Positions 37,312-47,463 of a DNA stretch of 64,000 nt are shown here, in pieces (position 1 is the first letter of the stretch; every line of letters begins with the position of its first letter). Both the position numbers and the translations under genes were made by a program. Origin of the DNA: Spartinivicinus marinus (lineage in GTDB: Bacteria > Pseudomonadota > Gammaproteobacteria > Pseudomonadales > Zooshikellaceae); contig NZ_JAPJZK010000001.1 in assembly GCF_026309355.1 (NCBI RefSeq), forward strand, positions 4,980,501 to 5,044,500, read 5' to 3'. The notes beneath the pieces were generated by a model. It had not been told where the DNA came from and made no database searches. It was given only the letters and a program-made list of their open reading frames with translations.

Positions 37312-40300
37312 GTGCTTGAAGAGCTGCCGAGCTTTGTGGTCAACCTGATCGTTATTCATGGGTTAGTTTGCCTTTGTCATAGACTTCGGCAAAAATTTAC
37401 CCTGGCATTATTGTATGGGGCATTGGTTATTTTCAGTGTCTTGGCCTGGCGTTATGGCTATGCCGATTTTCGTATAGTCAAAGAGCCACTGTCACTCATG
37501 CTGGTAGATATTACTGTTTACAGTGGCATGATCTTTGGGGTTATTCTCCTTTATCTTTATGAAGGGCCTTTTGCGGCAAGAGTGGCTATTGGTTTAATTA
37601 TTGTTAGTAGCCTGGTACCGCTTATTAATCTAGGGCTTGCCTCACTTAATACCAGTTTGGTGGCTGATGGTTCACCTCTGCATGTACGCTCTATGGTATT
37701 ACCCTCCTTGGTCAGTGCCGCTATTTCCATGTTAATGCTGGTATCGATGGCAATTTTATGGGAAATCCTGGTGTGGTTTATGCCTGGTATTTCAGCGGCT
37801 CTGCGGCTGGGAATTACCATGCTGTTGATTTTGCTGGTTGATTCTGTCTTGCGTCATAACCTAGCAGAGCTCAGTTATTTAGCGGGACAAGATTTATTGG
37901 CTTATGCTTGGCTGGCCAGTGGCATAGCAACTTCAATGGCATGTGTATGGATGGCGATTGGCTTACGAGTTGAGCCTTTGCCAGATTTATCTGAATGGCG
38001 AAAACCCATTTTTTCAATATTTCGTAATTTAAAAGAGCTTCAGCAAGAATTATTGGAAACACAGCGAACATTGGAATTGCTACAAAACCCTGAAAAAGCT
38101 GTTGAAGCAGGCGACGATGAATTACTGAAATCCGGTCTGACTGAGTGGCGAGGACATGATTTATTGGATAATCCCACGATCCAGGTTTTTTCATTGGATA
38201 TGGATTTTAAATATACCTTTTTCAATGAAACACACTTTGAGTTAATGAAGCGTTATGCAAATACCGACATTAAATTGGGCATGGATTTTTTACCCGTTGC
38301 CGTGGAGTTTTCCAGTGAAGATGAAGGCATTCGCTTTTTAAATCAAATTATTCGCGGTGAAACTGTCCAGGTTGAGCGTCGTTATGAGGCTCCTGATCGA
38401 GAAGCAGAAGTCTATGACTTTCGTTATACCCCTGTATTGAGTAGTGATGGTTTTATCAGTGGCGTCATTGCATTTGCTGTCAATATTACTGAACAACATC
38501 GTGCCATTAACAAATTAGTACGTTCTGAGCAACGTTGGCAGTTAGCTTTAGAAGGGAGCCAGGATGGCATTTGGGATTGGGAAATCCAAGATTGCATGCT
38601 GTTTTACTCGCCTCGCTGGTATGAAATGCTTGGCTATAGCCAGGAAAACATGATTTTAAATGGAGAGGAATGGTTAAGCTTAATTCATCCTGAGGATCGC
38701 GAAAGAACGATCAAAGAATGTCAGGCGCATACCTGCGAAGGCAGTGAGTTTTATTTAAGTGAGCATCGTAAAAAACACCGTGATGGTCATTATATTTGGG
38801 TGCTGGAACGGGGCAAAGCCCAGTTTGATCGAGAAAGTAAACCAATCAGATTGCTTGGCACATTAACTGATATTACCCGGCGTAAAGAAGCAGAAGAGCG
38901 CTTAAAACGCAGTGAGGAACAGTTGCGTTATGCGTTTGAAGTGGCAGATGAAGGCATTTGGGATTATGACCTGGTAACCCAAAGTATTTTTTATAGCCCG
39001 CAGTATATTGCCATGCTGGGTTATGCAAGCACTGAATTTGAAGATGATCCCCAGGCCTGGCTGCAATATGTTCATCCTGATGATTTACCAAAGGCCAAAG
39101 CCTTTATCAGTGATCATATTTGTCGCTATGGTGAATATGAAGACCAGTTTCGAATGTATCGCAGTAACGGCGAATTAATTCATGTGTTGTCCCGCGGTAA
39201 AGTGGTGGATATTGATGTGGAAGGGAATCCCCGTCGAGTCATTGGTATTCATAAAGATATATCTGAGCGGGTAAGACGGATGGAGCAAATTGAAAATCTG
39301 GCGTTTTATGATTCGCTTACCAATTTGCCAAACCGTCGTTTACTGATGGAACGAGCTAGGCAAAGCTTAGCCATGGCCAAACGCCAGAAAAAAAGTATGG
39401 GGGTGATGGTGATTGATTTGGATAAGTTTAAACAAATTAATGACACTTTGGGTCATGACGTGGGCGATGCGGTATTAATAGAAATTGGTCAGCGAGTGAA
39501 ATCCAGTTTACGCGAAGTAGACACCTTGTGTCGTCAAGGTGGAGATGAGTTTTCGATCATTTTGCCTGAGTGCAATTCATTGACGGCTTTGCAATTAGCA
39601 AATCGAATTAGGGAAGCCTTAAATGAACCATGTCAAATTAATGATCACCCAATTGAATTAGGTGCCAGTATTGGTATCGCCTGCTATCCGGAAGATGGTG
39701 ATAACTTAGGCGAGCTGTTTAAAAATGCCGATATTGCGATGTATCAGGCCAAACATAAGGGATTACATGTATCGCTGTTTAAGGAAGAGCAGGCAGAGGT
39801 TATGCAGCGGCGAGTAAGGCTAGAAAAAGACTTACAAAAAGCCATTGGTTCGCCACAAATGTACCTGACCTTTCAGCCCAGAACCAATTTAATTACTGGG
39901 CAATATACCAGTGTTGAAGTATTAACACGCTGGACACACCCTGAATTTGGCGAGGTCATGCCGTTGGAGTTTATTCCTATTGCAGAAAATTCAGGATTAA
40001 TTCATAGCCTGGGACGTTGGATTGTAACAGAGGCTTGTCGGCAGTCTCAGGAATGGAAGGCGGCAGGGCTCTCAGTAAAAATAGCGGTGAATGTTTCAGC
40101 TACCGAGCTACAAAATAATCAGTTACACAAATTTATCCAACAAGTGTTGTCAGAGTATGGGCTGGCTGGCAGTGACCTGGAAATTGAATTAACTGAATCC
40201 GCTGTAATGAAAAATGTCGAAAAAAACAGTGTATTACTCCATGCCTTTAAAGATCTTGGAGTAGGTGTTGCCATTGATGATTTCGGTACAGGTTATTCGT

Positions 40301-40620
40301 CCTTAAGTTATTTAAACCGGCTACCTATTAATTGCGTTAAAATTGACAAGCAGTTTATTCATCAAATTTCTACGACAGGGGGGCATGAGGCGGATCAGGC
40401 CGGCATTGTCAGGGCCATTATTCATTTGGCCAAAAGCATGGGGATCAGAACTGTTGCTGAAGGTGTGGAAACTATCGAGCAACAACAGTATCTACAACAG
40501 TTGTTGTGTGATGAAGCCCAGGGGTATTTATTTTGTGAGCCAGTCAGCCCCGATGAAATCGTCAGGCAGTTTACTCAAAATCGGTCAAATAATGGTGAGG
40601 AAGTGAAGTTTTCTATATAG
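37312..40620 (+). CDS. Membrane PAS-GGDEF-EAL cyclic-di-GMP protein
   Basis: This 1102-residue protein likely makes and/or degrades cyclic-di-GMP. It has about six or seven N-terminal transmembrane helices (residues 5-218) and a coiled segment. Three PAS-like domains follow (about 285-400, 405-525 and 535-655), the last two clearly similar (WDWEIQDCMLFYSPRW versus WDYDLVTQSIFYSPQY). The GGDEF domain has an intact GGDEF at 743-747 and an RxxD inhibitory site (Arg734-Asp737). The EAL domain has EVL in place of EAL, keeping Glu869, with NVSA, ELTES and DDFGTGYSS intact, so both activities look possible. The GTG start at 37312 is preceded by AGGGGG. Confidence 0.93.
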   Translation: MLEELPSFVVNLIVIHGLVCLCHRLRQKFTLALLYGALVIFSVLAWRYGYADFRIVKEPLSLMLVDITVYSGMIFGVILLYLYEGPFAARVAIGLIIVSSLVPLINLGLASLNTSLVADGSPLHVRSMVLPSLVSAAISMLMLVSMAILWEILVWFMPGISAALRLGITMLLILLVDSVLRHNLAELSYLAGQDLLAYAWLASGIATSMACVWMAIGLRVEPLPDLSEWRKPIFSIFRNLKELQQELLETQRTLELLQNPEKAVEAGDDELLKSGLTEWRGHDLLDNPTIQVFSLDMDFKYTFFNETHFELMKRYANTDIKLGMDFLPVAVEFSSEDEGIRFLNQIIRGETVQVERRYEAPDREAEVYDFRYTPVLSSDGFISGVIAFAVNITEQHRAINKLVRSEQRWQLALEGSQDGIWDWEIQDCMLFYSPRWYEMLGYSQENMILNGEEWLSLIHPEDRERTIKECQAHTCEGSEFYLSEHRKKHRDGHYIWVLERGKAQFDRESKPIRLLGTLTDITRRKEAEERLKRSEEQLRYAFEVADEGIWDYDLVTQSIFYSPQYIAMLGYASTEFEDDPQAWLQYVHPDDLPKAKAFISDHICRYGEYEDQFRMYRSNGELIHVLSRGKVVDIDVEGNPRRVIGIHKDISERVRRMEQIENLAFYDSLTNLPNRRLLMERARQSLAMAKRQKKSMGVMVIDLDKFKQINDTLGHDVGDAVLIEIGQRVKSSLREVDTLCRQGGDEFSIILPECNSLTALQLANRIREALNEPCQINDHPIELGASIGIACYPEDGDNLGELFKNADIAMYQAKHKGLHVSLFKEEQAEVMQRRVRLEKDLQKAIGSPQMYLTFQPRTNLITGQYTSVEVLTRWTHPEFGEVMPLEFIPIAENSGLIHSLGRWIVTEACRQSQEWKAAGLSVKIAVNVSATELQNNQLHKFIQQVLSEYGLAGSDLEIELTESAVMKNVEKNSVLLHAFKDLGVGVAIDDFGTGYSSLSYLNRLPINCVKIDKQFIHQISTTGGHEADQAGIVRAIIHLAKSMGIRTVAEGVETIEQQQYLQQLLCDEAQGYLFCEPVSPDEIVRQFTQNRSNNGEEVKFSI

Positions 40621-40624
40621 GGCG

Positions 40625-40685
40625 CCTCTAATAACAGTTCAAAACCCCATCAGCTTGCAGAGAGGCCATAAGCAATTATTAGAGG
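40625..40685. repeat. Inverted repeat after the GGDEF-EAL gene
   Basis: CCTCTAATAA (40625-40634) and TTATTAGAGG (40676-40685) form a perfect 10-bp stem spanning 41 bases, starting four bases after the stop codon. No T-run follows, so intrinsic termination is uncertain. Confidence 0.5.
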
Positions 40686-40758
40686 TGTTCTATAAAGAGG
40701 CTTTTAATTAAGGTATCCTAAATAAAAAGCCACCAGAGATTATCGCAAAAGCTAATGT

Positions 40759-40808
40759 ATATGGAGTAACAGAGTGTTCTGTAGGAAGCATTTCCTGTTA
40801 TTCCATAT
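40759..40808. repeat. Palindromic dispersed repeat, copy A, next to deoD
   Basis: The 14-base arm at 40759-40772 pairs with 40795-40808 (one G-T mismatch, 22-base loop). The left arm plus loop reads GGAGTAACAGAGTGTTCTG (40763-40781), which recurs in varied form in the nupC-deoC spacer and upstream of rlmKL. It lies six bases beyond the deoD stop codon and between convergent transcripts, so it could also serve as an mRNA 3' structure. Confidence 0.6.
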
Positions 40809-40814
40809 TAAACG

Positions 40815-41528
40815 CTATTTGTCTAGTAAAACAGAATCTAATGCCAACTCAATCATTTGCTTAAAGCTGGTCTGACGTGCTTCTGCACTGAGTTTTTCGT
40901 TGCGGGTAATATGGTCACTAACAGTGAAAATAGCCAGTGCTTGCGCACCATATTCAGCGGCCACTCCGTATAAACCAGCCGCTTCCATTTCAACAGCCAA
41001 TACCTGGTATTTTGCCATTAATTCAAATAGTTGCTGGTCAGGGGTATAAAACAAGTCGGATGAAAACACGTTACCCACTCGCACTGGTAATTGTTTTTGC
41101 TTAGCGGCAGTAACGGCATTGGCTAATAATTGATAATCCGCAATAGCGGCAAAATCATAATCATTAAAACGAATCCGGTTAACTTTGGAGTCTGTGCTGG
41201 CGCCCATGCCGATAATAATGTCTTGCAATTTGATGCTGTCATCAACGGCTCCACAGCTACCCACCCGAATAATTTTTTTAACGTCATAATCAGTAATTAA
41301 TTCTTTGGCATAAATGGATATGGAAGGAATTCCCATGCCGGAGCCCATGACTGAAATACGGCGATCCTTATAAGTACCGGTGTAACCAAACATATTACGG
41401 ACTTCAGTGACACACTGAGCATCCGTTAAGAAATTTTCAGCGATAAATTTAGCTCTTAGCGGGTCGCCTGGCATTAATACAGTTTCGGCAAAATCACCTG
41501 GGGCTGCACTGATGTGAGGAGTAGCCAT
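40815..41528 (-). CDS. deoD: Purine nucleoside phosphorylase DeoD
   Basis: DeoD phosphorolyses purine (deoxy)nucleosides to base and (deoxy)ribose-1-phosphate. The 237-residue product is the hexameric bacterial type: [31 protein letters not shown], the RVGSCGAV phosphate site, [14 protein letters not shown] and the catalytic Asp in TVSDHI. The ATG at 41528 is chosen over an upstream one at 41564 because GGAG sits close ahead and homologues begin MATPHI. It is the last gene of the deoC-deoA-deoB-deoD run. Confidence 0.96.
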   Translation of the reverse strand: MATPHISAAPGDFAETVLMPGDPLRAKFIAENFLTDAQCVTEVRNMFGYTGTYKDRRISVMGSGMGIPSISIYAKELITDYDVKKIIRVGSCGAVDDSIKLQDIIIGMGASTDSKVNRIRFNDYDFAAIADYQLLANAVTAAKQKQLPVRVGNVFSSDLFYTPDQQLFELMAKYQVLAVEMEAAGLYGVAAEYGAQALAIFTVSDHITRNEKLSAEARQTSFKQMIELALDSVLLDK

Positions 41529-41575
41529 TATGTTTTTTCTCCGTTTTGTTCGTTCTAAAAACAAAAATGAATGCG

Positions 41576-42793
41576 TTAAGATAAAAATGAAGTGCCGTAT
41601 TCCATCGGCGTTAACTTAAAGTAGCTTGCTAGACTTTGGCCGATGTCTGCAAAAGTTTCCCGTTGGCCCAGGTCTTGAGCGGGAACGGACTGACCATAAA
41701 CTAACACAGGAATATGTTCCCGAGTATGGTCTGAGCCGGGCCAGCTGGGGTCGCAGCCATGATCGGCGGTCATGATGACAATATCATCAGGCTGCATTTT
41801 ATTGAGTAGTTCAGGCAAGCGTTGATCAAAATGTTCTAAGGCACAGGCATAACCATTAATGTCACGGCGATGGCCATAGGATGAATCAAAATCGACAAAA
41901 TTGGTAAAAATAATACTGTTGTCGCCAGTGTTGTCCATTGCTGTCAGGGTTGCATCAAATAATTCGTCCAAACCGGTGGCTTTGACTTTTTGAGTAATGC
42001 CCTGGTGTGCATAAATATCGGCAATTTTACCGATACTGATGACTTCACCACCTGCAGTAGCCAGTTTATCCAGTACGGTTGGGGCGGGAGGAGATACCGC
42101 ATAGTCACGACGGTTGCCTGTACGTGCATATTTATCTGGATGATCACCAACGAAGGGGCGAGCAATGACCCGACCAATGTTGTACTCATTACAAAGCTCA
42201 CGAGCAATTTCACACAGCTCATACAGCCGTTCTAAACCAAAGCTGTCTTCATGACAGGCAATTTGGAACACGCTATCAGCTGAGGTATAAACAATGGGTT
42301 TGCCACTGTTGATATGCTCTTCACCTAACTGTTGAATAATTGTGGTGCCAGAGGCATGGCAATTACCTAATACGCCAGGTAATTTGCCTCGCTCAATCAG
42401 CTGTTCCAGTAATTCGGGAGGAAAGCTCTGTTCCTGCTCAGAAAAATAGCCCCAATCAAAAAGCACGGGTACGCCAGCTATTTCCCAATGGCCGCTTGGC
42501 GTGTCTTTGCCACTACTGAGCTCTTTGGCAAACCCATAGGCGCCAATAAGGTCAACTTGGGTATCCACACCCATGGGAAAGCTACCAGTACTGCCTCTTG
42601 CGGCATGCATTAAACCTAGTTTGGTCAGGTTCGGTAAGTTCAGTGGGCCGCTGCGCCCATTATTAGCATTACCTTTTGCACAAGCTTCAGCTATATGACC
42701 AAGGGTATCAGCACCCGTGTCACCAAAAGTGTGTGCATCGGCGGTGGCACCAATACCAAAGGAATCCAGTACTAAAATTAAAGCTCGTTTCAT
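41576..42793 (-). CDS. deoB: Phosphopentomutase DeoB
   Basis: DeoB converts (deoxy)ribose-1-phosphate to the 5-phosphate. It is a 405-residue metalloenzyme of the alkaline phosphatase superfamily: [18 protein letters not shown] at the start, [17 protein letters not shown], and the metal ligands in [22 protein letters not shown]. Its ATG overlaps the deoA stop by 4 bp, and deoD follows after 47 bp. Confidence 0.96.
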   Translation of the reverse strand: MKRALILVLDSFGIGATADAHTFGDTGADTLGHIAEACAKGNANNGRSGPLNLPNLTKLGLMHAARGSTGSFPMGVDTQVDLIGAYGFAKELSSGKDTPSGHWEIAGVPVLFDWGYFSEQEQSFPPELLEQLIERGKLPGVLGNCHASGTTIIQQLGEEHINSGKPIVYTSADSVFQIACHEDSFGLERLYELCEIARELCNEYNIGRVIARPFVGDHPDKYARTGNRRDYAVSPPAPTVLDKLATAGGEVISIGKIADIYAHQGITQKVKATGLDELFDATLTAMDNTGDNSIIFTNFVDFDSSYGHRRDINGYACALEHFDQRLPELLNKMQPDDIVIMTADHGCDPSWPGSDHTREHIPVLVYGQSVPAQDLGQRETFADIGQSLASYFKLTPMEYGTSFLS

Positions 42794-44136
42794 AGGGGCT
42801 TCTCTTGGCAGCTTACTAAATCAATGCGCTCATAGACACACGATGTTGTTTCTGGTGCTGCAGCCGATAAGGTTACATTGGCTAAAATATACTCTGCGGC
42901 TGCTCGCCAGTCAGTTTCGTTGCGGGCATGAATTGTCATTAATGACTGGCCTTTGTCAACCCTTGTGCCTAACGTCACAATATCAGATAAGCCTACTTGA
43001 TAGTCGATTTTATCTGACGCACGTTGTCTGCCACCGCCTAACTGCACAACGGCAATACCTAACTCTCGGGTGTTCATAGTGGATACGACGCCAGCTTGTG
43101 GTGCTAGTAGTGGCTTACTGATAGAAGCTAGGGGCAAGAGACGTTCTGGCTTTTCCAGTAAATCAGCAGGGCCACCCAGGGCGCTGACCATCTTGGCAAA
43201 AATCTCGGCAGCCTTACCGCTGTCTAAGGCGATGTTGAGCTTATCACGGGCTTCGGAGATTGAGCCTGCCAGATTGGCCAGCAGCAACAGCTCAGCACAC
43301 AACTCAATGGTTACCTGATGTAATCGAGGGTTGCGATAGCGCCCGGTTAAATAATCAACTGTTTCTCGAACTTCCACGGCATTACCGGCAGTACTGGCAA
43401 GTACTTGGTTCATATCGGTTAACAGTGCGCTGGTAGCAACACCAGCACCATTAGCGACTTGGACAATACTTTGAGCCAGTTCTTTGGATTTTTCGTAACT
43501 GGGCATAAAGGCACCGTTGCCGACTTTGACATCCATCACCAATGCATCCAACCCAGCTGCAAGCTTTTTAGCGAGGATGGAGCAGGTGATCATTGCTACG
43601 GATTCAACGGTAGCGGTGACATCGCGGATACCATAAACCCGCTTATCTGCAGGTGCTAGGTTGGCAGTCTGGCCAATGATGGCAACGCCGACGTCTTTGA
43701 CGACTTTTCTAAACTGGGTGTTATCTGGGTTGGTGTTATAGCCAGGAATGCTGTCGAGTTTATCCAGTGTGCCGCCAGTATGACCTAAGCCACGGCCTGA
43801 AATCATCGGTACATAGCCACCACAGGCAGCAATCATTGGTCCTAGCATGAGGCTGACGACATCCCCTACGCCTCCAGTAGAGTGTTTATCTACGATAGGG
43901 CCAGGTAACTGTAAATCACTCCAGTCGAGTACATCCCCCGAGTGCTGCATGGCTTGTGTGAAAGCAACTCGTTCAGCCATAGTAAAATCATTAAAATAAA
44001 CAGCCATGGCTAATGCCGCAATTTGTCCTTCGCTGACTTTGCCAGAGGTAATCCCCTCAACAAAAAATTGTATTTGCTCTTTACTTAACGAGTGGCCATC
44101 GCGCTTTTGGCGAATAATTTCTTGAGGTAAATACAT
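42790..44136 (-). CDS. deoA: Thymidine phosphorylase DeoA
   Basis: DeoA phosphorolyses thymidine and deoxyuridine. The start at 44136 gives [18 protein letters not shown], matching the family N terminus; an upstream ATG at 44184 would add an unusual 16 residues. [17 protein letters not shown] and [17 protein letters not shown] are the expected phosphate- and substrate-binding motifs. At 448 residues it has normal length. It is coupled to deoB by ATGA overlap. Confidence 0.96.
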   Translation of the reverse strand: MYLPQEIIRQKRDGHSLSKEQIQFFVEGITSGKVSEGQIAALAMAVYFNDFTMAERVAFTQAMQHSGDVLDWSDLQLPGPIVDKHSTGGVGDVVSLMLGPMIAACGGYVPMISGRGLGHTGGTLDKLDSIPGYNTNPDNTQFRKVVKDVGVAIIGQTANLAPADKRVYGIRDVTATVESVAMITCSILAKKLAAGLDALVMDVKVGNGAFMPSYEKSKELAQSIVQVANGAGVATSALLTDMNQVLASTAGNAVEVRETVDYLTGRYRNPRLHQVTIELCAELLLLANLAGSISEARDKLNIALDSGKAAEIFAKMVSALGGPADLLEKPERLLPLASISKPLLAPQAGVVSTMNTRELGIAVVQLGGGRQRASDKIDYQVGLSDIVTLGTRVDKGQSLMTIHARNETDWRAAAEYILANVTLSAAAPETTSCVYERIDLVSCQEKPL

Positions 44137-44239
44137 CTTACGCGCCCCTATTGGTTTTATACCCTTCATGAATGACAGAGGCATTCTGAAGGGTATTTAA
44201 AGTTGATTTTTAATGGCGTATTTTTGTTGTTGATAGTGT

Positions 44240-45016
44240 TTAGTAACCGCTACCTGTTACTTGGTTTTCTGGTTGGTGGCCTAAGGTGGTGAGTAAGCTT
44301 GCTAATAAACTGCTGGCACCAAAGCGAAAGTGTTGTGTAGAAACCCAGTCATCACCTAACAGATTGTGGGCTAGCGATAAGTATTCTGCTGCTTGCTCAG
44401 CGTTACGCACGCCTCCTGCTGCTTTAAAACCGCACTGGCTGCCGGTAGCTTTGATGGCTTTTAGCATGATTTCTGTCGCTTCTAGAGTGGCATTAACAGG
44501 TACTTTGCCGGTGGAAGTTTTAATAAAATCAGCTCCTGCCTGAATACTGATCAGACTGGCTTTTTCGATTAAGTCTGGGTCTTTTAACTCACCACTTTCG
44601 ATAATCACTTTGAGCTTAACCTTGTCACCACAAGCTTGTTTACAAGCAGCAACCAGTTCCGCGCCAATCGTTTCATTTCCAGCCATTAGTGCTCGATAGG
44701 GAAATACCACATCCACTTCATCGGCACCGTAGGCAACAGCAGCACGAGTTTCTGCTTCCGCAATAGCGACATCGTTTCCACCCGCTGGAAAATTAGTGAC
44801 AGTGGCAACCAGGATATTTTCACAGTTCAGGCTTTTTAACGTTTTTTTGGCAATAGGGATAAATCGAGGGTAAACACAAACCGCGGCTGTATTTCCTGCA
44901 GGGCTATGGGCCTGGTGACAAAGCTGAATAATTTTCGCTTCAGTATCATCGTCATTGAGGGAGGTCAGGTCCATTAAGTTAAGCGCTTGTTGTGCAGCTT
45001 GTGCTAATTGAGTCAT
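44240..45016 (-). CDS. deoC: Deoxyribose-phosphate aldolase DeoC
   Basis: DeoC splits 2-deoxyribose-5-phosphate to glyceraldehyde-3-phosphate and acetaldehyde. It is a 258-residue class I aldolase of the E. coli type, with the Schiff-base Lys in [10 protein letters not shown], plus [17 protein letters not shown] and [14 protein letters not shown]. It is the first of four deo genes, 103 bp before deoA. Confidence 0.96.
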   Translation of the reverse strand: MTQLAQAAQQALNLMDLTSLNDDDTEAKIIQLCHQAHSPAGNTAAVCVYPRFIPIAKKTLKSLNCENILVATVTNFPAGGNDVAIAEAETRAAVAYGADEVDVVFPYRALMAGNETIGAELVAACKQACGDKVKLKVIIESGELKDPDLIEKASLISIQAGADFIKTSTGKVPVNATLEATEIMLKAIKATGSQCGFKAAGGVRNAEQAAEYLSLAHNLLGDDWVSTQHFRFGASSLLASLLTTLGHQPENQVTGSGY

Positions 45017-45482
45017 ACTTTTCTCTTATTGCTTTATATGATGAAGCTTAGGCTGAATAGGGTTACTACTCTATGTGAATCTAAAAAAGTTGTCCAATCG
45101 GTCTGGTTTTTTCTTATGCCTTTTCCTGGGTGTAAAATCAAGTGAAATTGGAAAATATTGTGGGAAAACTTGATAAAAAACAAAGGGGCTACTGAAAGGT
45201 TATTTTTGAATAGGTTTTTGCAAAAGTTGGAGAATATAGAGTGACAGGGTGTAAAGTAGGTTTGGTGTTTGATAGGGAATAACAGTGCATTCTTCCGCCA
45301 TTCTTGAAAGGCCATCTCTGGCCCATCAAGAGTTAAACCCGTCAAGCGCTAAAAAGGTGCAGAACACCCTGTTTCCCCTATATCGACTAACTTTTTCGAC
45401 ACCCTTTTATAAAGTGGAGTAACAATACTGTTACTCCATATTTATTCTGCAGTGTCCTTGAGTATGAGAATACTTTGGCGAG
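45017..45482. repeat. nupC-deoC spacer with composite inverted repeats (copies B and C)
   Basis: A 466-base spacer without a gene. Copy B (45235-45253, ending GAGTGACAGGGTGT) and copy C (45360-45383, minus orientation, CAGAACACCCTGT) form an imperfect inverted pair about 110 bases apart. After C come CGACACCCTT (45397-45406) and a perfect 10-bp hairpin TGGAGTAACA/TGTTACTCCA (45415-45424, 45429-45438, loop ATAC), 44 bases past the nupC stop. The deoC promoter must lie in this spacer or transcription must cross it; no CRP or CytR site is obvious. Confidence 0.6.
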
Positions 45483-46715
45483 CTATAAGGTAGCCAAGGT
45501 TAAAAAGATTCCGGCAATAGTAGCGCTCATTAAGTTGGAAAGGGTTCCTGCAATCACTGCTTTAATCCCCATTCTAGCAATATCATGACGGCGAGAAGGC
45601 GCTAAGCTACCAAGCCCCCCTAACAGGATGGCAATAGAAGACAGGTTGGCAAAGCCACAAAGAGCGAAGGTAGCGATTGCTTGAGAAGTGGGTGATAAGC
45701 TGTCTTTAATATTGGCAAAATCCATGTAGGCAACAAACTCGTTTAAAATCAGCTTTTGCCCAATTAATGAGCCTACCTGATGCGCTTCACTCCAAGGTAC
45801 GCCTAAAACAAAGGCAATGGGTGAAAAGAACCATCCCAATAAACCTTGGAAAGTTAACCCTTGAACACCAAAATATTCACCAATTCCACCTAGCCAAAAG
45901 TTTAACAAGGCGATTAACCCAACAAAGGCAATTAGCATAGCGCCCACATTAACTGCCAGGCGTAAACCATTGGAAGCACCTACAGCAGCTGCATCAATGA
46001 CATTGGCGGGTTTATCTGCATCATCTAATACTTCATCAAAATTCTGATGGGGCTCTTCCGTTTCAGGCATAATTATTTTTGCCATTAATAGCCCACCTGG
46101 TGCTGCCATAAAACTGGCTGCAATCAAGAACTTCATATCAGCCCCTAGACCGGCATAACCCGCAAGTACGGTACCAGCAACAGAGGCTAACCCACCAACC
46201 ATAATGGCAAATAGCTCTGATTGAGTCATGGTAGGGATAAAGGGTTTTACCACCAGCGGGGCTTCGGTTTGCCCAACAAAAATATTGGCAGTTGCAGATA
46301 AAGATTCTGGACGGCTGGTACCCAATAATTTTTGGATGCCGCCACCAATAAAACGAATGACCAACTGCATGATGCCTAAATAATAAAGCACGGCAATTAG
46401 TGAAGAGAAAAAGATAATGACGGTTAATACATTAATTGCAAAGACAAAGCCCACTTTAAATTTGGCTAGATCGCCAAATAAAAATTCAGTGCCTACTTTA
46501 CTTTGAGTGATGACAGCATTGACGCCACTGGCCATGGCATTTAAGACATCCTGGCCAATAGATGTATATAAAACAAAAGCGCCTATTAGTAATTGAAGTG
46601 CAAATGCTCCCCCTATGGTGCGAACGTTAATGGCTTTTCGGTTACTTGATAGTGCTAAGGCAATCCCCAGTAGGACGAGCATCCCCCCGAGGCTAATTAT
46701 TATTTGTAGGATCAT
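45483..46715 (-). CDS. nupC: Concentrative nucleoside transporter NupC
   Basis: NupC is an inner-membrane cation-coupled nucleoside symporter of the CNT family. The 410-residue protein has about ten hydrophobic segments. CNT motifs are visible: [16 protein letters not shown], the nearby [31 protein letters not shown] and [18 protein letters not shown]. It lies upstream of the deo genes and next to cdd on the same strand, so the block couples uptake to catabolism. Confidence 0.94.
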   Translation of the reverse strand: MILQIIISLGGMLVLLGIALALSSNRKAINVRTIGGAFALQLLIGAFVLYTSIGQDVLNAMASGVNAVITQSKVGTEFLFGDLAKFKVGFVFAINVLTVIIFFSSLIAVLYYLGIMQLVIRFIGGGIQKLLGTSRPESLSATANIFVGQTEAPLVVKPFIPTMTQSELFAIMVGGLASVAGTVLAGYAGLGADMKFLIAASFMAAPGGLLMAKIIMPETEEPHQNFDEVLDDADKPANVIDAAAVGASNGLRLAVNVGAMLIAFVGLIALLNFWLGGIGEYFGVQGLTFQGLLGWFFSPIAFVLGVPWSEAHQVGSLIGQKLILNEFVAYMDFANIKDSLSPTSQAIATFALCGFANLSSIAILLGGLGSLAPSRRHDIARMGIKAVIAGTLSNLMSATIAGIFLTLATL

Positions 46716-46912
46716 GGGTCTACCTCAACCAGCGTTAAAGCGGCCAATTATTACAAATTCATTGCCTATCGCAAACGCTTTTTGTCCCATTGGTTAAGTT
46801 TTGAGCCGTTTTTTTAAAAGTGTTGCGATTCCGCTGGTTATTGAAACGTGTTTATATTTTAAGAATTTTTATTTTATTAACTAAACGTTATGTGTAGTGC
46901 TGACTACTTGCT

Positions 46913-47332
46913 TTATAGTCCATCAAAACTAAAGCCGGCTGGCAATAGTGATTGGACAGTCCACTGTTGTAGCTGATTTTCATCATCACATGCAGCATAA
47001 ATAGGTGCATCTGCCGCTAAAAATTCAGCGATGACCTGGCGGCAAGCACCACAAGGAGAATAAAGCTTATTACCAGGCATATAGATGAGCATGGCTTGCA
47101 TGGCTTGCTTGTTAATCCCTTGTGCAGTAGCTGAATAAATAGCGGTTCTTTCGGCGCAGTTAGTGAGGCCATAGGAAATATTTTCCACATTACAGCCAGG
47201 AATCATGTGTCCATCAGCTGTTAACAAGGCTGCTCCCACAGGAAATTGACTGTAACAGCAGTAGGCATTGGCTGCGGCTTGTTTGGCTACTGATTTCATC
47301 TGCGCAAGCACTTCAGCAGATAAGGAGGTCAT
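46913..47332 (-). CDS. cdd: Cytidine deaminase Cdd
   Basis: Cdd deaminates (deoxy)cytidine to (deoxy)uridine. It is the short tetrameric type, 139 residues. The active-site region GCNVENISYGLTNCAERTAI has the zinc Cys and catalytic Glu, and SPCGACRQVIAEF gives the other zinc cysteines. I choose ATG 47332 because GAGGAAG precedes it closely; an upstream ATG at 47392 would add a non-conserved hydrophobic leader. It is 197 bp upstream of nupC and oriented the same way. Confidence 0.95.
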   Translation of the reverse strand: MTSLSAEVLAQMKSVAKQAAANAYCCYSQFPVGAALLTADGHMIPGCNVENISYGLTNCAERTAIYSATAQGINKQAMQAMLIYMPGNKLYSPCGACRQVIAEFLAADAPIYAACDDENQLQQWTVQSLLPAGFSFDGL

Positions 47333-47420
47333 GGTTGCTTCCTCATTTTTCAAACGGGAGCTAATGCTGAACAACAACCCGCAAGAAAGCAAGCATTAAA
47401 AGAGTGGGAAGGAAATTAAT

Positions 47421-47455
47421 GAAGAAAATAGCTAGCCCCTAGAGAGTGGGGCTAG
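47421..47455 (-). terminator. Intrinsic terminator of the yjfI-pspA operon
   Basis: CTAGCCCC (47432-47439) and GGGGCTAG (47448-47455) form a perfect 8-bp GC-rich stem nine bases past the pspA-like stop. On the minus strand it is followed by a T-rich stretch (complement of 47421-47431). Confidence 0.75.
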
Positions 47456-47463
47456 TGAAAAGA

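Noticed and set aside
47333-47392. 20-residue N-terminal extension of cytidine deaminase resembling a signal peptide
   Set aside because: Cdd is cytosolic, and the ATG at 47332 has a well-spaced GAGGAAG; the extension is upstream non-coding sequence.
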